Below, one piece after another: positions 25,364-34,399 of a DNA stretch of 64,000 bases. This DNA is from Polyangia bacterium. GTDB lineage: Bacteria; Myxococcota_A; Polyangia; Nannocystales; Nannocystaceae. Location: positions 107,663 to 171,662 of the forward strand of contig JAUIFF010000020.1 in assembly GCA_030429545.1 (NCBI GenBank), written 5' to 3'. The stretch's first letter is position 1. Every line of letters begins with the position of its first letter. Both the position numbers and the translations under genes were made by a program. The notes under the pieces are model-generated. The model saw nothing but the letters and a program-made list of their open reading frames with translations. It did not search any database and was not told the origin of the DNA.

Positions 25364-26887
25364 CTAGTGTTGAGGCCCGCCTGCACCGACGGACGTGGTT
25401 GGAGCAGCAGCCGCAGCTGGCTGACTTGGCAACACGCCGGTGCCCGCCTGCGGCGGCGCTGGGCTGGCGTAGACAACTCCACTTTTGATCACCAACACCG
25501 GGCGCTCGAGCACCGAGATATCGGCCAGTGGATCCCCGTCGACAGCGATGATGTCGGCGACAAATTGCTCGCGGATCTGTCCGGTGTCGGCGAGCCCCAG
25601 GAGTTCGGCTGCAGAGCGTGTAGCTGCAATGATCGCATCCATCGGCCGCATCCCCAGCTTGACCATTGTCGAAAACTCGCGGGCGTTGTCGCCGTGGGAA
25701 AACACCCCAGCATCCGTGCCAAACGCGATCTTGACCCCGGATTTGTAGGCCATCTGAAAGCTGTTACGCATTTTTGGGGCGATCTCTAGGGCCTTTTGGG
25801 CGGAGTCAGGCGACAGCTTGCCGGCCTTGGCCGCCTGTTCGACAAAACTCCCGACATAGACCGTGGGCACCAAAAACGTGCCGTTTCGCTTCATCATCGA
25901 GATCGCTTTTTTGTCGAGGATGCTGCCGTGTTCGATGCTGTGGACCCCGGCGGCCACGGCCTCGCGGATCCCCTGATTGCCGTGGGCATGGGCGGCGACC
26001 TTGCGACCGGCCCGGTTGGCCTCGTCGACGATTGCCCGCATCTCTTCGGGGGTGAGTTGTGGGGCTCCAACTCCGTCACCCTGGGAAAGTACGCCACCGG
26101 TCGCGCAGATTTTGATGACGTCGGCCCCGAGCTTGATCTGGTGGCGGACCGCCTTGCGCAGCTGCAGTGGTCCATCGCCGATGCCCTGGCGAAAATCCGG
26201 CGGATCGAACAGCTCACGGCTGAGGCTATTGGTGTGGTCGCAGTGGCCCCCGGTCATGCCAATGGCGTGGTTGGCCACGAGCATCCGCGGGCCTGGCACA
26301 TACCCGGCTGCAATCGCATCGCGCAGGCTGGCATCGGCATCGGAGCCGCCGACATTGCGGACGGTGGTAAACCCCGCCATCAGGGTTTTACGGGCATTGA
26401 CGACCCCTCGTAGGACCCGGTCAGCCTGGGTTTCTTGGACCCCGCGCGTCACCTGGGCGGGAAAGCTGCCGGCGGGCTCGGACAGCATATGTGTATGTGC
26501 ATCGATAAGGCCCGGTAGCACCGTCCGCCCCTGCAGGTCGAGGGTGGTCGCCCCAGGGCCGGCGAGATTTTGCCCGATCGCGCTGATGCGGTCGCCGTCG
26601 ATACGGATATCGACCCCGTCGCGCGGGGCCTTGCCCGAGCCGTCGATCAGCCGCACGTTTTGTAGCACCAGCACCGGGGCCGCCACTGAAGGGGGCTGCG
26701 GCGGTGCCGGGGTACCGGGTTTTGCCCGCTGTTCGGGCAGGGGGCAGACCTCCTGGTGCTCCGGTGTTTGGGTCTCAATATGCGTGTGTGTACAACCAAT
26801 CCCCGTGCCGGCGACACCAGCGAATAGGATTCCCAGGCACAAACGAGCGGTACGTTGGTAGGTCGACCCCAAAGCGTGCGACTTCAT
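25364..26887 (-). CDS. Amidohydrolase lipoprotein (imidazolonepropionase/prolidase-like)
   Basis: This metal-dependent hydrolase of the amidohydrolase superfamily is predicted to act outside the cytoplasm. The 507-residue form starts at ATG 26887; it has a lipoprotein signal ending in GTGIGC (Cys32). The upstream ATG at 26929 would only add a proline-rich tail. Metal ligands are visible: HTH in GLIDAHTHM (131 and 133), a Lys in GADVIKICATGG that is often carboxylated, His in VAAHAHG and SIEHGS, and Asp in FGTDAGV. Related proteins cleave Xaa-Pro or cyclic dipeptides; the substrate here cannot be told. It ends in an Ala/Pro-rich tail. Confidence 0.85.
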   Translation of the reverse strand: MKSHALGSTYQRTARLCLGILFAGVAGTGIGCTHTHIETQTPEHQEVCPLPEQRAKPGTPAPPQPPSVAAPVLVLQNVRLIDGSGKAPRDGVDIRIDGDRISAIGQNLAGPGATTLDLQGRTVLPGLIDAHTHMLSEPAGSFPAQVTRGVQETQADRVLRGVVNARKTLMAGFTTVRNVGGSDADASLRDAIAAGYVPGPRMLVANHAIGMTGGHCDHTNSLSRELFDPPDFRQGIGDGPLQLRKAVRHQIKLGADVIKICATGGVLSQGDGVGAPQLTPEEMRAIVDEANRAGRKVAAHAHGNQGIREAVAAGVHSIEHGSILDKKAISMMKRNGTFLVPTVYVGSFVEQAAKAGKLSPDSAQKALEIAPKMRNSFQMAYKSGVKIAFGTDAGVFSHGDNAREFSTMVKLGMRPMDAIIAATRSAAELLGLADTGQIREQFVADIIAVDGDPLADISVLERPVLVIKSGVVYASPAPPQAGTGVLPSQPAAAAAPTTSVGAGGPQH

Positions 26888-27088
26888 TGGCAGGAGGGTG
26901 CCGGGTTTTGGCGGTCGCTGCCAGGGCAAAACGCCTACGAATCATGTTCATACAAATAAACCAGGTCCGTGCGAAACCAGTGCGGGAACCCACGAAAACC
27001 GCAATTGCGGCAAAATACAGCACTCTGCATGGGGTGAGGCAAAAATGCCCGCAGTGCGAAACTGGCGGGGGCGAATACACTGGACAGT

Positions 27089-27937
27089 ATGTTGGCATCG
27101 GTTGACCCCCTCGATTTTGAAGCGTTCTACCAGGCGACGATAAAGTGGCTCAAAGCTTCGGCCCCTGGCTTTGTCGCAAACCTCGTTGCGTTTGTTCTGA
27201 TCCTGATCGTGGGCAAGTTTGTCATTGCCGGCGTAGTGCGAGTCTTGCGCACAATGATTCGCAAGTCGGAGCGGGGCTCGGAGCTAGTTGAGCGTTTCCT
27301 CATCAATGTCATTAGCAAGGTCCTATGGGTCGTGGTTCTCATGGTCGGGCTCTCACAGATCGGGATCGACATGGGGCCGATGATCGCCGGGCTTGGTGTG
27401 GGCGGATTCATCATCGGATTTGCCTTCCAGGAGACCCTCGGCAACTTCGCGGCGGGCATGATGCTCATGCTCAACGAGCCGTTCAAAGTCGGCGACTACA
27501 TCGAGGCCGCGGGTGCAGCCGGCTCGGTGACGGACGTCAATATCATGGCCTCGACCCTCACAACTGGCGACAACCGGGTGATCACGATTCCCAACCGCAA
27601 GGTTTGGGGCGACAAGATCGTCAACTTTAGTGCCATGGACCTGCGGCGTCTGGACCTCGTGGTCGGGATTGGCTACACGGCGGATATCGAGCGGGCCCTC
27701 AAGGTTATCGAAGCGATTTTGGATGCAAATACAAAGGTTCGCAACGACCCCAAACCGGTGATCGCCGTCAACGAACTCGCGGATTCGTCGGTCAACCTGA
27801 TCGTGCGTCCGTGGTGTGCCAAGGGCGATTACTGGCCGTTGCGGTTTGAGTTGATGCGCGGCATCAAGGAAGCGTTTGATGCCGAGGGCATTGAGATTCC
27901 CTTCCCGCAGATGGACCTCAACGTCAAAAAGCACTAA
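27089..27937 (+). CDS. mscS: Small-conductance mechanosensitive channel (MscS family)
   Basis: MscS channels open under membrane tension to release solutes on osmotic downshock. This 282-residue protein has the family length: three N-terminal membrane helices, with the Gly/Ala-rich pore helix GLGVGGFIIGFAFQETLGNFA, then the beta domain (GDYIEAAGAAGSVTDVNI, with ITIPNRKVWGDKIVN) and the C-terminal alpha/beta cage. A strong terminator follows at 27963-27992. Confidence 0.95.
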   Translation: MLASVDPLDFEAFYQATIKWLKASAPGFVANLVAFVLILIVGKFVIAGVVRVLRTMIRKSERGSELVERFLINVISKVLWVVVLMVGLSQIGIDMGPMIAGLGVGGFIIGFAFQETLGNFAAGMMLMLNEPFKVGDYIEAAGAAGSVTDVNIMASTLTTGDNRVITIPNRKVWGDKIVNFSAMDLRRLDLVVGIGYTADIERALKVIEAILDANTKVRNDPKPVIAVNELADSSVNLIVRPWCAKGDYWPLRFELMRGIKEAFDAEGIEIPFPQMDLNVKKH

Positions 27938-27962
27938 CGCACTCAGCGACCTCGCAAATCGA

Positions 27963-27992
27963 CCCCGTGCCAGGACTTGGTACGGGGTTTTT
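27963..27992 (+). terminator. Intrinsic terminator after mscS
   Basis: CCCCGTGCCA (27963-27972) pairs with TGGTACGGGG (27978-27987) with one G-T wobble, a five-base loop and a run of five T. Confidence 0.9.
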
Positions 27993-28148
27993 GCATCTCG
28001 GTCGACACGCTGCCCGGTTTGGTCTTTCAGGCAGGATAGCTCGCAAACTGCAAGTAGCAGTCGCTACAACGGCATTCTGCAAACCGTGAACGGACTAGGC
28101 TTGCTCGCCGGTTGACAGCGGAATCGTTCGTGGTCGAAACTTTTTAGT

Positions 28149-28454
28149 ATGCGAGTTATCCTTGTGCATACATTTTTTGCGATGATCGTTGGTTGCCTGA
28201 CGAGCGCCTGCCAAAACGACCCCTGTGTCAGCGTGTGCGAGCGCCAGCGCGACGACGGGTGTGTGGTGATTGCGGTGGTCCAACTCCCGTGTTCGCAGCA
28301 GTGCGAGCAACAACGCGATGTACCGACCAACTGCGATGTCGAAATCGATGCCTACTACGCCTGTGCCGATGCTCAAGCACAGGTGTGCGGCGAGGATGTG
28401 GCCGCGGCCTGTGGACCGGAAAACGAGGCGTTGATCGCCTGCCGCACGAGTTAA
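28149..28454 (+). CDS. Small Cys-rich lipoprotein
   Basis: This 101-residue protein has a signal peptide ending LTSAC and then about ten further Cys in a short mature part (CVSVCERQRDDGC, CSQQCEQQ, CADAQAQVC). It is probably a disulfide-rich surface or periplasmic protein. The family is not recognised. Its TAA stop is the first part of the 61-bp tandem repeat that follows. Confidence 0.7.
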   Translation: MRVILVHTFFAMIVGCLTSACQNDPCVSVCERQRDDGCVVIAVVQLPCSQQCEQQRDVPTNCDVEIDAYYACADAQAQVCGEDVAAACGPENEALIACRTS

Positions 28455-28689
28455 CCGGCGTTGACCGTGGTCTCGGTGCCGCGCCGGGTGTAAACCCGGA
28501 TCATCCGGCGGCTAGCCGGCGTTGACCATGGCCTCGATGCCGCGGCTGGTGTAAACCCGGATCCTCGGGCGGCTAGCCGGCGTTGACCATGGCCTCGATG
28601 CCGCGCCGGGTGTAGACCCGGATCATCCGGCAGCTAGCCGGCGTCGACCATGACCTCAATGCCGGGTGAAGACTCGGATCATCCGACGG
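28451..28689. repeat. 61-bp tandem repeats copied from the 3' end of the next gene
   Basis: Units start at 28451, 28512, 28573 and 28634 (the last is 56 bases), and the parent sequence is 28690-28750. Read on the minus strand each unit carries the final codons and stop of the molybdenum hydroxylase beta gene (IRVYTRRGIEAMVNAG), with drift. The first unit supplies the stop codon of the Cys-rich lipoprotein on the + strand. Confidence 0.9.
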
Positions 28690-29691
28690 CTAGCCGGCGT
28701 TGACCATGGCCTCGATGCCGCGGCGGGTGTAGACCCGGATCATCCGGCGGCGATAGGCGGTTTCGTAGGGCACATTGGCCAGCGGCTTACATTGCTTAAA
28801 TGCCGCCTCGCTGACGATTTGCGCAACCTTGGGGTCGTTGAGCGCGAGCCCCAAAATCGCGTCGAGTTTGCGCACCTGGCGGGGGCGGGCACCCAACACC
28901 CCGGCGACGACATGTGCCGCCGAAATTGTTGCTGATACATCGTCTTTGTCGAGGTCAAACCGCAGAGCCACGCTCACCAACGGAAAGTCGATACTCTTGC
29001 GTACGCACCATTTGACGTAGTGGGTACGCCGCGCAGAGGTCGGTAGTGGGACCTGAACCTCGGTGGTGATCTCACCTGGTTTGGCGTGGGTGTGGCGCGT
29101 GCCGTCGGCGTGGTAGTAGTCGCAAAGTGGGACCGTGCGTGTGCCCTCGGGCCCGGCCTGAACAATCACGGCTTGCAGGCTCATCAGCACCGGGACATTG
29201 TCGCTGCTCATGGCGGCCACACAGTTGCGACCCTTGGGTACCACGTGGCAGACGTTGCCCTCCGACTTGATACACCCACCGCCGATCGCCCCGCGCCAAA
29301 ACTCGGTTTGGTTGACGTAGCGGCAGCGGGTATCGAGGTTGAGGTTACCGCCGATCGTCCCCATGTTGCGGATTGACGGGCTGGCCACACACCCGGCGGA
29401 CTGGGCCAGGCTGGGAAACAGTTGCTGGACGTCGGGGTGCTCGGCGATTTGCGTTAAGGTTGTACCTGCACCGATTCGCAGGACCCCAGCGTTGTCGTCG
29501 CGGACAATCCCGCGCAGGGCCGTGAGCCGGTTGATCGACACCAACACCTCGGGGCGGTCGAGCCAGTGCTTGAGGTTGGGCAAAATGTCGGTACCGCCGG
29601 CGATCAGGCGGGCACCGGGCTGCTGCAAAGCTGCGACGACGCCCTCGACGGTATCGGGGGAAACAACGCGAAATGGGGGAAGGCGAAGCAT
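28690..29691 (-). CDS. FAD subunit of a molybdenum hydroxylase, 4-hydroxybenzoyl-CoA reductase beta-like
   Basis: This 333-residue protein is the FAD-binding subunit of a xanthine-oxidase-family enzyme (AGGTDILPNLKHW, then SIRNMGTIGGNLNLDTRC). It has an extra loop with four Cys (123, 140, 148, 157: TRCRYVNQ, GGGCIKSEGNVCHV, GRNCVAAMSSD). That loop and spacing are the hallmark of the beta subunit of 4-hydroxybenzoyl-CoA reductase, where it binds an additional 4Fe-4S cluster. Its start is 45 bases after the large-subunit stop, so it is the last gene of a three-gene operon. The substrate is inferred only. Confidence 0.88.
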   Translation of the reverse strand: MLRLPPFRVVSPDTVEGVVAALQQPGARLIAGGTDILPNLKHWLDRPEVLVSINRLTALRGIVRDDNAGVLRIGAGTTLTQIAEHPDVQQLFPSLAQSAGCVASPSIRNMGTIGGNLNLDTRCRYVNQTEFWRGAIGGGCIKSEGNVCHVVPKGRNCVAAMSSDNVPVLMSLQAVIVQAGPEGTRTVPLCDYYHADGTRHTHAKPGEITTEVQVPLPTSARRTHYVKWCVRKSIDFPLVSVALRFDLDKDDVSATISAAHVVAGVLGARPRQVRKLDAILGLALNDPKVAQIVSEAAFKQCKPLANVPYETAYRRRMIRVYTRRGIEAMVNAG

Positions 29692-29736
29692 GGTGTCAAA
29701 GTCCTCTCGCGGTTGTTTGGTTGGCCATTGGACCTG

Positions 29737-32151
29737 TCACGCCGACCTCCGACCGTGGGTTTGCCCAGATTTGTGCTCGGGCACAAGGCCCGCCGCTTCC
29801 TGTTCGCGCCGGGCATCGATGGCGGCGAGTACCTTGGCCGGTGAAAACGGAAGTGTATCGATGCGCACGCCAACCGCGTCGTAAATGGCATTGGCGATCG
29901 CCGGAATCGACGAGTGTAGCGGGCCCTCGCCGGCCTCCTTGGCCCCGTAGGGTCCGTTTGCATCGGGGGCTTCGACGATCATCGCCTCTAGCTTGGGGGT
30001 GTCTAAAAACGTCGGCATTCGGTAGTCGAGGAAGCTCGGACTTGCATGTACACCGTTGTGCTGCGGGTCGACCACGTGTTGCTCCATCAGGGCTTCGCCA
30101 AACCCCATATAGGTCGAGCCTTCGATTTGGCCCTCGACAATGCGTTTGCTGAGCGCCTTGCCGCAGTCGTGGGCTACCCAAATGGTTTTGACATCGACAA
30201 TGCCGGTTTCAGGGTCGACCTCGACCTCAGCGAGATGGGCAGTAAAACTGTAGGCCGGCGAGGCGCCGATCGTGCCACCGCGATAGTCTCCATGGCGATC
30301 TTTGGGGGTGTTGTAGCTGCCAACTTCGCCGAGCAGACCGTTGTCGGCCTCGGCCCAGCAAAACGCTTCGCGCAGGGGTACCGAGCGATCGGGGTTTTCG
30401 AGGTCGAGGGCCTTGCGGGCGATCAGGGCCACTCGCCGCCGCGGAATCTCCCAGCGCTTGGCGACCGCGGCACAGACCTTGCGCCGGAGTTTTTGCGCGG
30501 CCTGCATACATGCATTACCAACCATCAGGGTGATGCGCGAGCTGTAGGCCCCGAGGTCGACGGGGCATAGGTCGGTGTCGGCCGAGAGCACGCGGATGTC
30601 CTCGAGCGGGAGGCCGAGCTCCTCGCTGACAATCACCGCGAGCATGGTGTTGCTGCCCTGGCCGATGTCGTTGGCCCCGCTAAACACCCGCGCGCGGCCG
30701 GATCGATCGAGGCAGATCTGGACGGCCGCCTGCGGCATTTCGTTGGGGTAGATCGGGTAGTTCGTGCCCGAGATGTAGGTCGAGCCGGCGACCCCGAGGC
30801 CGCGACCGTAGGGGAGTTTGGGTTTGCGCTCACGCCATCCGGAGGCGGCTTCGACCTTGTCGAGGCACTCCGAAAACCCGTTGGAGCCCACCCGGAACTT
30901 GTTGACGGTGGTCGACTCGGAGCCGAGGTTGTTGCGCCGCCGTAGTTCGATGGGGTCGATCCCGAGGGCGACGGCCGCCTTGTCGAGCTGGATCTCCATG
31001 GCAAACCGCGGTTGGACCGAGCCGTGCCCGCGTTTGGGGCCACAGGCCGGTTTGTTTGTATAGGCACGCAGGCTCTCAAACCGGTAGCTCGCAAACTCGT
31101 AGGGGGCACACAAGAGCTGCCCGGAGTAGTAGGTGGTGACCAGGCCAAACGAGGAGTAGGCGCCGCCATCTAAAATTGTACGTGCATCGACCCCGGTGAT
31201 CTTGCCCTCGCGGGTAAACCCGGTGCGATAGTGCATTTTCATGGGGTGGCGACCGCGGTGGCTGTAAAACACCTCCTCACGGGTGTACAGCAGCTTGACC
31301 GGGCGTCCGGTGAGCATCGCCAGCTTGGCGGCACAAAACTCGAGGTCAAACGGCTCGCTCTTGCCACCGAACGCACCGCCTAGCGGGGGCTGGATCACGC
31401 GGATGCGATGGGCCGGGATTTCGAGCACCTTGCTGAGCTCGCGGTGAAGGTAGTGCGAGACCTGGGTCGCCGACCACACCGTGAGGATGCCACTCTTGGA
31501 CATGTCTCCTTCGACATGTGCAAGCGCGCAGTGGGGCTCGATGGCCCCGTGGGTGGTGCCCTCGAAAAAGTAGTCGCCCTCAACCACCAAGTCGGCGCCC
31601 GAGATCTTTTGCTCGACCTCGCCGAATTCGAGGAGCACCCGTTTGGACAGGTTGCCCTTGCGCCCGTAGGGGTTGATCGACAGCGAGCGGTCGGTGTTGG
31701 CGAGTGATTCTTCGGGGTCAAAAAACGCCTTGAGGACCTCGTATTCGACCTCGATCAGGCGCATGGCCGCGATTGCCGTGTCCTCGTCGCGGGCCGCGAC
31801 CGCTGCCACGCCATCGCCGACGTGCAGGACCTTATCGACTGCTAGGGCGTTTTCGTCGGGCGTCCACGGGATAATGCCGTAGGGGATTTTAAAGTCCTGC
31901 CCGGTAACAATTGCAAATACACCTTCTAGGGCGAGGGCCTTGGAGGTGTCGATCGATTTGATGCGCGCGTGGGCATGGGGGCTGCGCAGGATCTTGGCGT
32001 GGAGCATGCCCGGGAGCTTGAGATCGTCCGTGTAGCGGGTGATCCCCCGCATCCGCTCCATGGCGTCGACCTTGCGGTGGGACTGCCCGAGCTGCCAGGG
32101 GTCGTGGCTCGGCGCGTCTTCGGGTGAAGGGTTGTTCGCGTCTGTGGCCAT
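29737..32151 (-). CDS. Molybdopterin-binding large subunit of a molybdenum hydroxylase
   Basis: This 804-residue protein is the catalytic subunit that carries the molybdenum cofactor. The aldehyde oxidase/xanthine dehydrogenase hammerhead domain occupies roughly 30-140 and the cofactor-binding domain about 160-760. Signature motifs include PPLGGAFGGKSEPFDLE and, near the C-terminus, KEAGEGPLHSSIPAI, which contains the Glu that acts as base in the family. It starts 3 bases after the small-subunit stop. The whole operon resembles hcrCAB of benzoate/phenol-degrading bacteria, where the enzyme removes the phenolic hydroxyl of 4-hydroxybenzoyl-CoA. Confidence 0.92.
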   Translation of the reverse strand: MATDANNPSPEDAPSHDPWQLGQSHRKVDAMERMRGITRYTDDLKLPGMLHAKILRSPHAHARIKSIDTSKALALEGVFAIVTGQDFKIPYGIIPWTPDENALAVDKVLHVGDGVAAVAARDEDTAIAAMRLIEVEYEVLKAFFDPEESLANTDRSLSINPYGRKGNLSKRVLLEFGEVEQKISGADLVVEGDYFFEGTTHGAIEPHCALAHVEGDMSKSGILTVWSATQVSHYLHRELSKVLEIPAHRIRVIQPPLGGAFGGKSEPFDLEFCAAKLAMLTGRPVKLLYTREEVFYSHRGRHPMKMHYRTGFTREGKITGVDARTILDGGAYSSFGLVTTYYSGQLLCAPYEFASYRFESLRAYTNKPACGPKRGHGSVQPRFAMEIQLDKAAVALGIDPIELRRRNNLGSESTTVNKFRVGSNGFSECLDKVEAASGWRERKPKLPYGRGLGVAGSTYISGTNYPIYPNEMPQAAVQICLDRSGRARVFSGANDIGQGSNTMLAVIVSEELGLPLEDIRVLSADTDLCPVDLGAYSSRITLMVGNACMQAAQKLRRKVCAAVAKRWEIPRRRVALIARKALDLENPDRSVPLREAFCWAEADNGLLGEVGSYNTPKDRHGDYRGGTIGASPAYSFTAHLAEVEVDPETGIVDVKTIWVAHDCGKALSKRIVEGQIEGSTYMGFGEALMEQHVVDPQHNGVHASPSFLDYRMPTFLDTPKLEAMIVEAPDANGPYGAKEAGEGPLHSSIPAIANAIYDAVGVRIDTLPFSPAKVLAAIDARREQEAAGLVPEHKSGQTHGRRSA

Positions 32152-32154
32152 GGT

Positions 32155-32655
32155 TTACTCCTTCCCCGGGGCGGGGTGCATCTGCTGGCTGGCGTCGACG
32201 ACCGCGTCGAGAATTTTGGTGTAACCGGTGCATCTACAAAGGTTGCCGGCGAGTGCCTCGGCGACCTCGGTGTGTTCGACGGCGCGTCCGCGTTTGCGGA
32301 TGAGGGCCTCGGCGCTCATCAAGATACCGGGGGTGCAAAACCCGCATTGTGCGGCGGTCCAGCGGTCGAACGCGTCTTGCAGGGGGTGGCAGCCGCCGTG
32401 GCAGTGGCCCAGTCCTTCGACCGTTGTGACCTCCCGGCCCTGGGCGTGGGCGGCCAAGGTGAGGCAGGCCAACACCGGCTCGCCGTCGAGCTGCACGGTG
32501 CAGGCGCCACAATCACCCTTGTCGCACCCCTGCTTGCTCCCGATCAGGTCGAGCTTGTAGCGCAGCACTTCGAGGAGCGTCCAGTGATGGGGGGCCGCAA
32601 CCGTCACCGGTTCGCCGTTCACGGTTGTCGACAGCAAAAACGCAGCCTCGGACAT
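32155..32655 (-). CDS. 2Fe-2S subunit of a molybdenum hydroxylase
   Basis: This 166-residue protein carries two 2Fe-2S clusters: a plant-ferredoxin type site (Cys44, 49, 52 and 64) and the alpha-helical site (Cys104, 107, 140 and 142, in CGFC and NLCRCTGY). It passes electrons between the molybdenum and FAD subunits. It is the first gene of the operon, small-large-FAD. Confidence 0.95.
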   Translation of the reverse strand: MSEAAFLLSTTVNGEPVTVAAPHHWTLLEVLRYKLDLIGSKQGCDKGDCGACTVQLDGEPVLACLTLAAHAQGREVTTVEGLGHCHGGCHPLQDAFDRWTAAQCGFCTPGILMSAEALIRKRGRAVEHTEVAEALAGNLCRCTGYTKILDAVVDASQQMHPAPGKE

Positions 32656-32926
32656 GGCTCAAGCATCGCCGCTCGGGGAGAGCGGACGCAAGCGTGCGGG
32701 CTTGGCGGGGTTGTGCGAAAGCTCCGTGGGCTGGGACTGTGTGGTGCGTTATTGCACGTTCATGTATAGGCATGAGTTATCTCGAAGATCGGGGAATGGG
32801 TTGCACCTGCGCTGAACAAGGTCGATTCTCGGAAAATAGTGTATTTGCAAATAAGCCAGCCTTCGCCGCCCAGCAAGGCCCCGAATTTGAACGTGTTTCC
32901 CCGGGTACGTGGTATGTTCGGGCCGG

Positions 32927-34207
32927 ATGCCACGGCAGCTCACCAGGCGCGGTCGATCATGCCCCCTGTGGTCGTTGCTCAGCTGTGCCCTGCTGAGTGC
33001 GTGTGCGACCCATCGCGGGGAGTGGCGGACCGATCGCGCGTCGCCGGAGGCCACGACGACCACGGCCGACGCAAGCGTGCGGCTGTTTGTGTTTGGCGAT
33101 GTCGGTGAGTCCGGGCGCTGGGCTGGACCGACCAGTGCGCGCCTGGCCGAGCGTGTAGCGAATGCCCTCGCAGCCGGTGAGCAGCCGATCGTGCTGTGGC
33201 TCGGCGACAATCTCGGGCCCCGAGGTCCGGCAACCAAGAGCATTGCAGATACACGCGAACGAACCTGCACAACCGTCGACAGTGCCCTGGGCCGGCCTGC
33301 GTTGGCCCAGCTTGCGGCTGCCGTGTCCGACCCACGGGTGACCAACTACGCGGTCTTGGGTGAGCGCGATTGGCAGTGCGGGGCGCCAGAGCTGCTCGTA
33401 AGCGGCGGTAAAACCAAACTGCCGTGGAAGATGCCAGCGCACAACTATGTTGTTCGGGTCTACGCCGACGGCAGCTCCGAGGTTGTCTCAAGCTGTAGCG
33501 CCGAAAATATTTGTACCCTCAAGCAATCCGCCAAGCGTCCACTCGCCGAACTGGTGATGGTGGATTCGGCGGCGTGGATTTCCCGGCATCCCCAGGGCTC
33601 TCCGGCCGCGATTCAGGCCGAGGCGAGCAATGCCCAGCAGGTTGCTTTGCTCGACACGATCTCGGCCGGCGCGCGCGATACCCTGCGGATTTTGGTGATG
33701 CACCACCCGGTCGAAACCGCCGGACCCCACGGCCAGGGGGGCCTTCGGGCCGATTCGGCGTTTTTGTATCACCATCCGCGGCTGCAACAGGCGCTGCGCG
33801 AGGGCGTGTTTCGCGGGGTGATCTCCGCCCACGACCGATCGCTGCAGGTCGCCCACGACCTCGCCGATGGGGTCAAGCGGTCGAGCCGGGTGTGGCTCGA
33901 TGCGCCGGTGTTTCAAGTTGTTGCAGGTGCAACTTCAAAACCGGATGGCCGGGCCCTTGCGGGTGCGCGGCGACTTCGGTTTTACCAGGGGCAGTCGATC
34001 GAGCCGGAGTTGAACAGCAGCCACGCAGGGTTTGGCGAGCTTTGGCTCTCCGGTGAGACCATTGGGGTGCGGATGCATGCGCTTGCCCGCCGCTGGCACG
34101 TTGGCGAGGCGCAGCTTCCTGTCGCGGCCCCGGCGTTTTCGGAGCAGACGCCCTCGCCCGGGATGGAACCCTGCATCAACTGCAATGCGCCGACAGCCGC
34201 GCGGTAG
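32927..34207 (+). CDS. Metallophosphoesterase-like lipoprotein
   Basis: This 426-residue protein has a lipoprotein signal (ALLSAC) that begins neatly at ATG 32927; a GTG 18 bases earlier is less likely. The body follows the calcineurin-like phosphoesterase pattern: FGDVGESG for the first metal site, WLGDNLG for the bridging Asp, GERDW in place of the usual GNHD, MHHPVETAGPHG, and SAHDRS in place of GHxH. Two motifs are changed, so activity may be altered or lost. It stands alone. Confidence 0.7.
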   Translation: MPRQLTRRGRSCPLWSLLSCALLSACATHRGEWRTDRASPEATTTTADASVRLFVFGDVGESGRWAGPTSARLAERVANALAAGEQPIVLWLGDNLGPRGPATKSIADTRERTCTTVDSALGRPALAQLAAAVSDPRVTNYAVLGERDWQCGAPELLVSGGKTKLPWKMPAHNYVVRVYADGSSEVVSSCSAENICTLKQSAKRPLAELVMVDSAAWISRHPQGSPAAIQAEASNAQQVALLDTISAGARDTLRILVMHHPVETAGPHGQGGLRADSAFLYHHPRLQQALREGVFRGVISAHDRSLQVAHDLADGVKRSSRVWLDAPVFQVVAGATSKPDGRALAGARRLRFYQGQSIEPELNSSHAGFGELWLSGETIGVRMHALARRWHVGEAQLPVAAPAFSEQTPSPGMEPCINCNAPTAAR

Positions 34208-34399
34208 TTCACCCAAGCATTTGCGACTCACGGTCGCAGTTTTGGCCGTGGCTCGGTTATTTTTGCTGCTGGGGGACAAGCCGCGAGGTTGATGCCATGT
34301 GCCCACACGCCCGCGACAAGCACGCAAGCGGTTTGGCTGGAATGCAAAAACGCGGGCGGAGTATCGACGTATGGCGTGCGATACACTAGCGTGGACTCT

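Noticed and set aside
28451..28750. Possible CRISPR array
   Set aside because: The 61-bp units are contiguous with no unique spacers and derive from a gene end; no cas genes are present.
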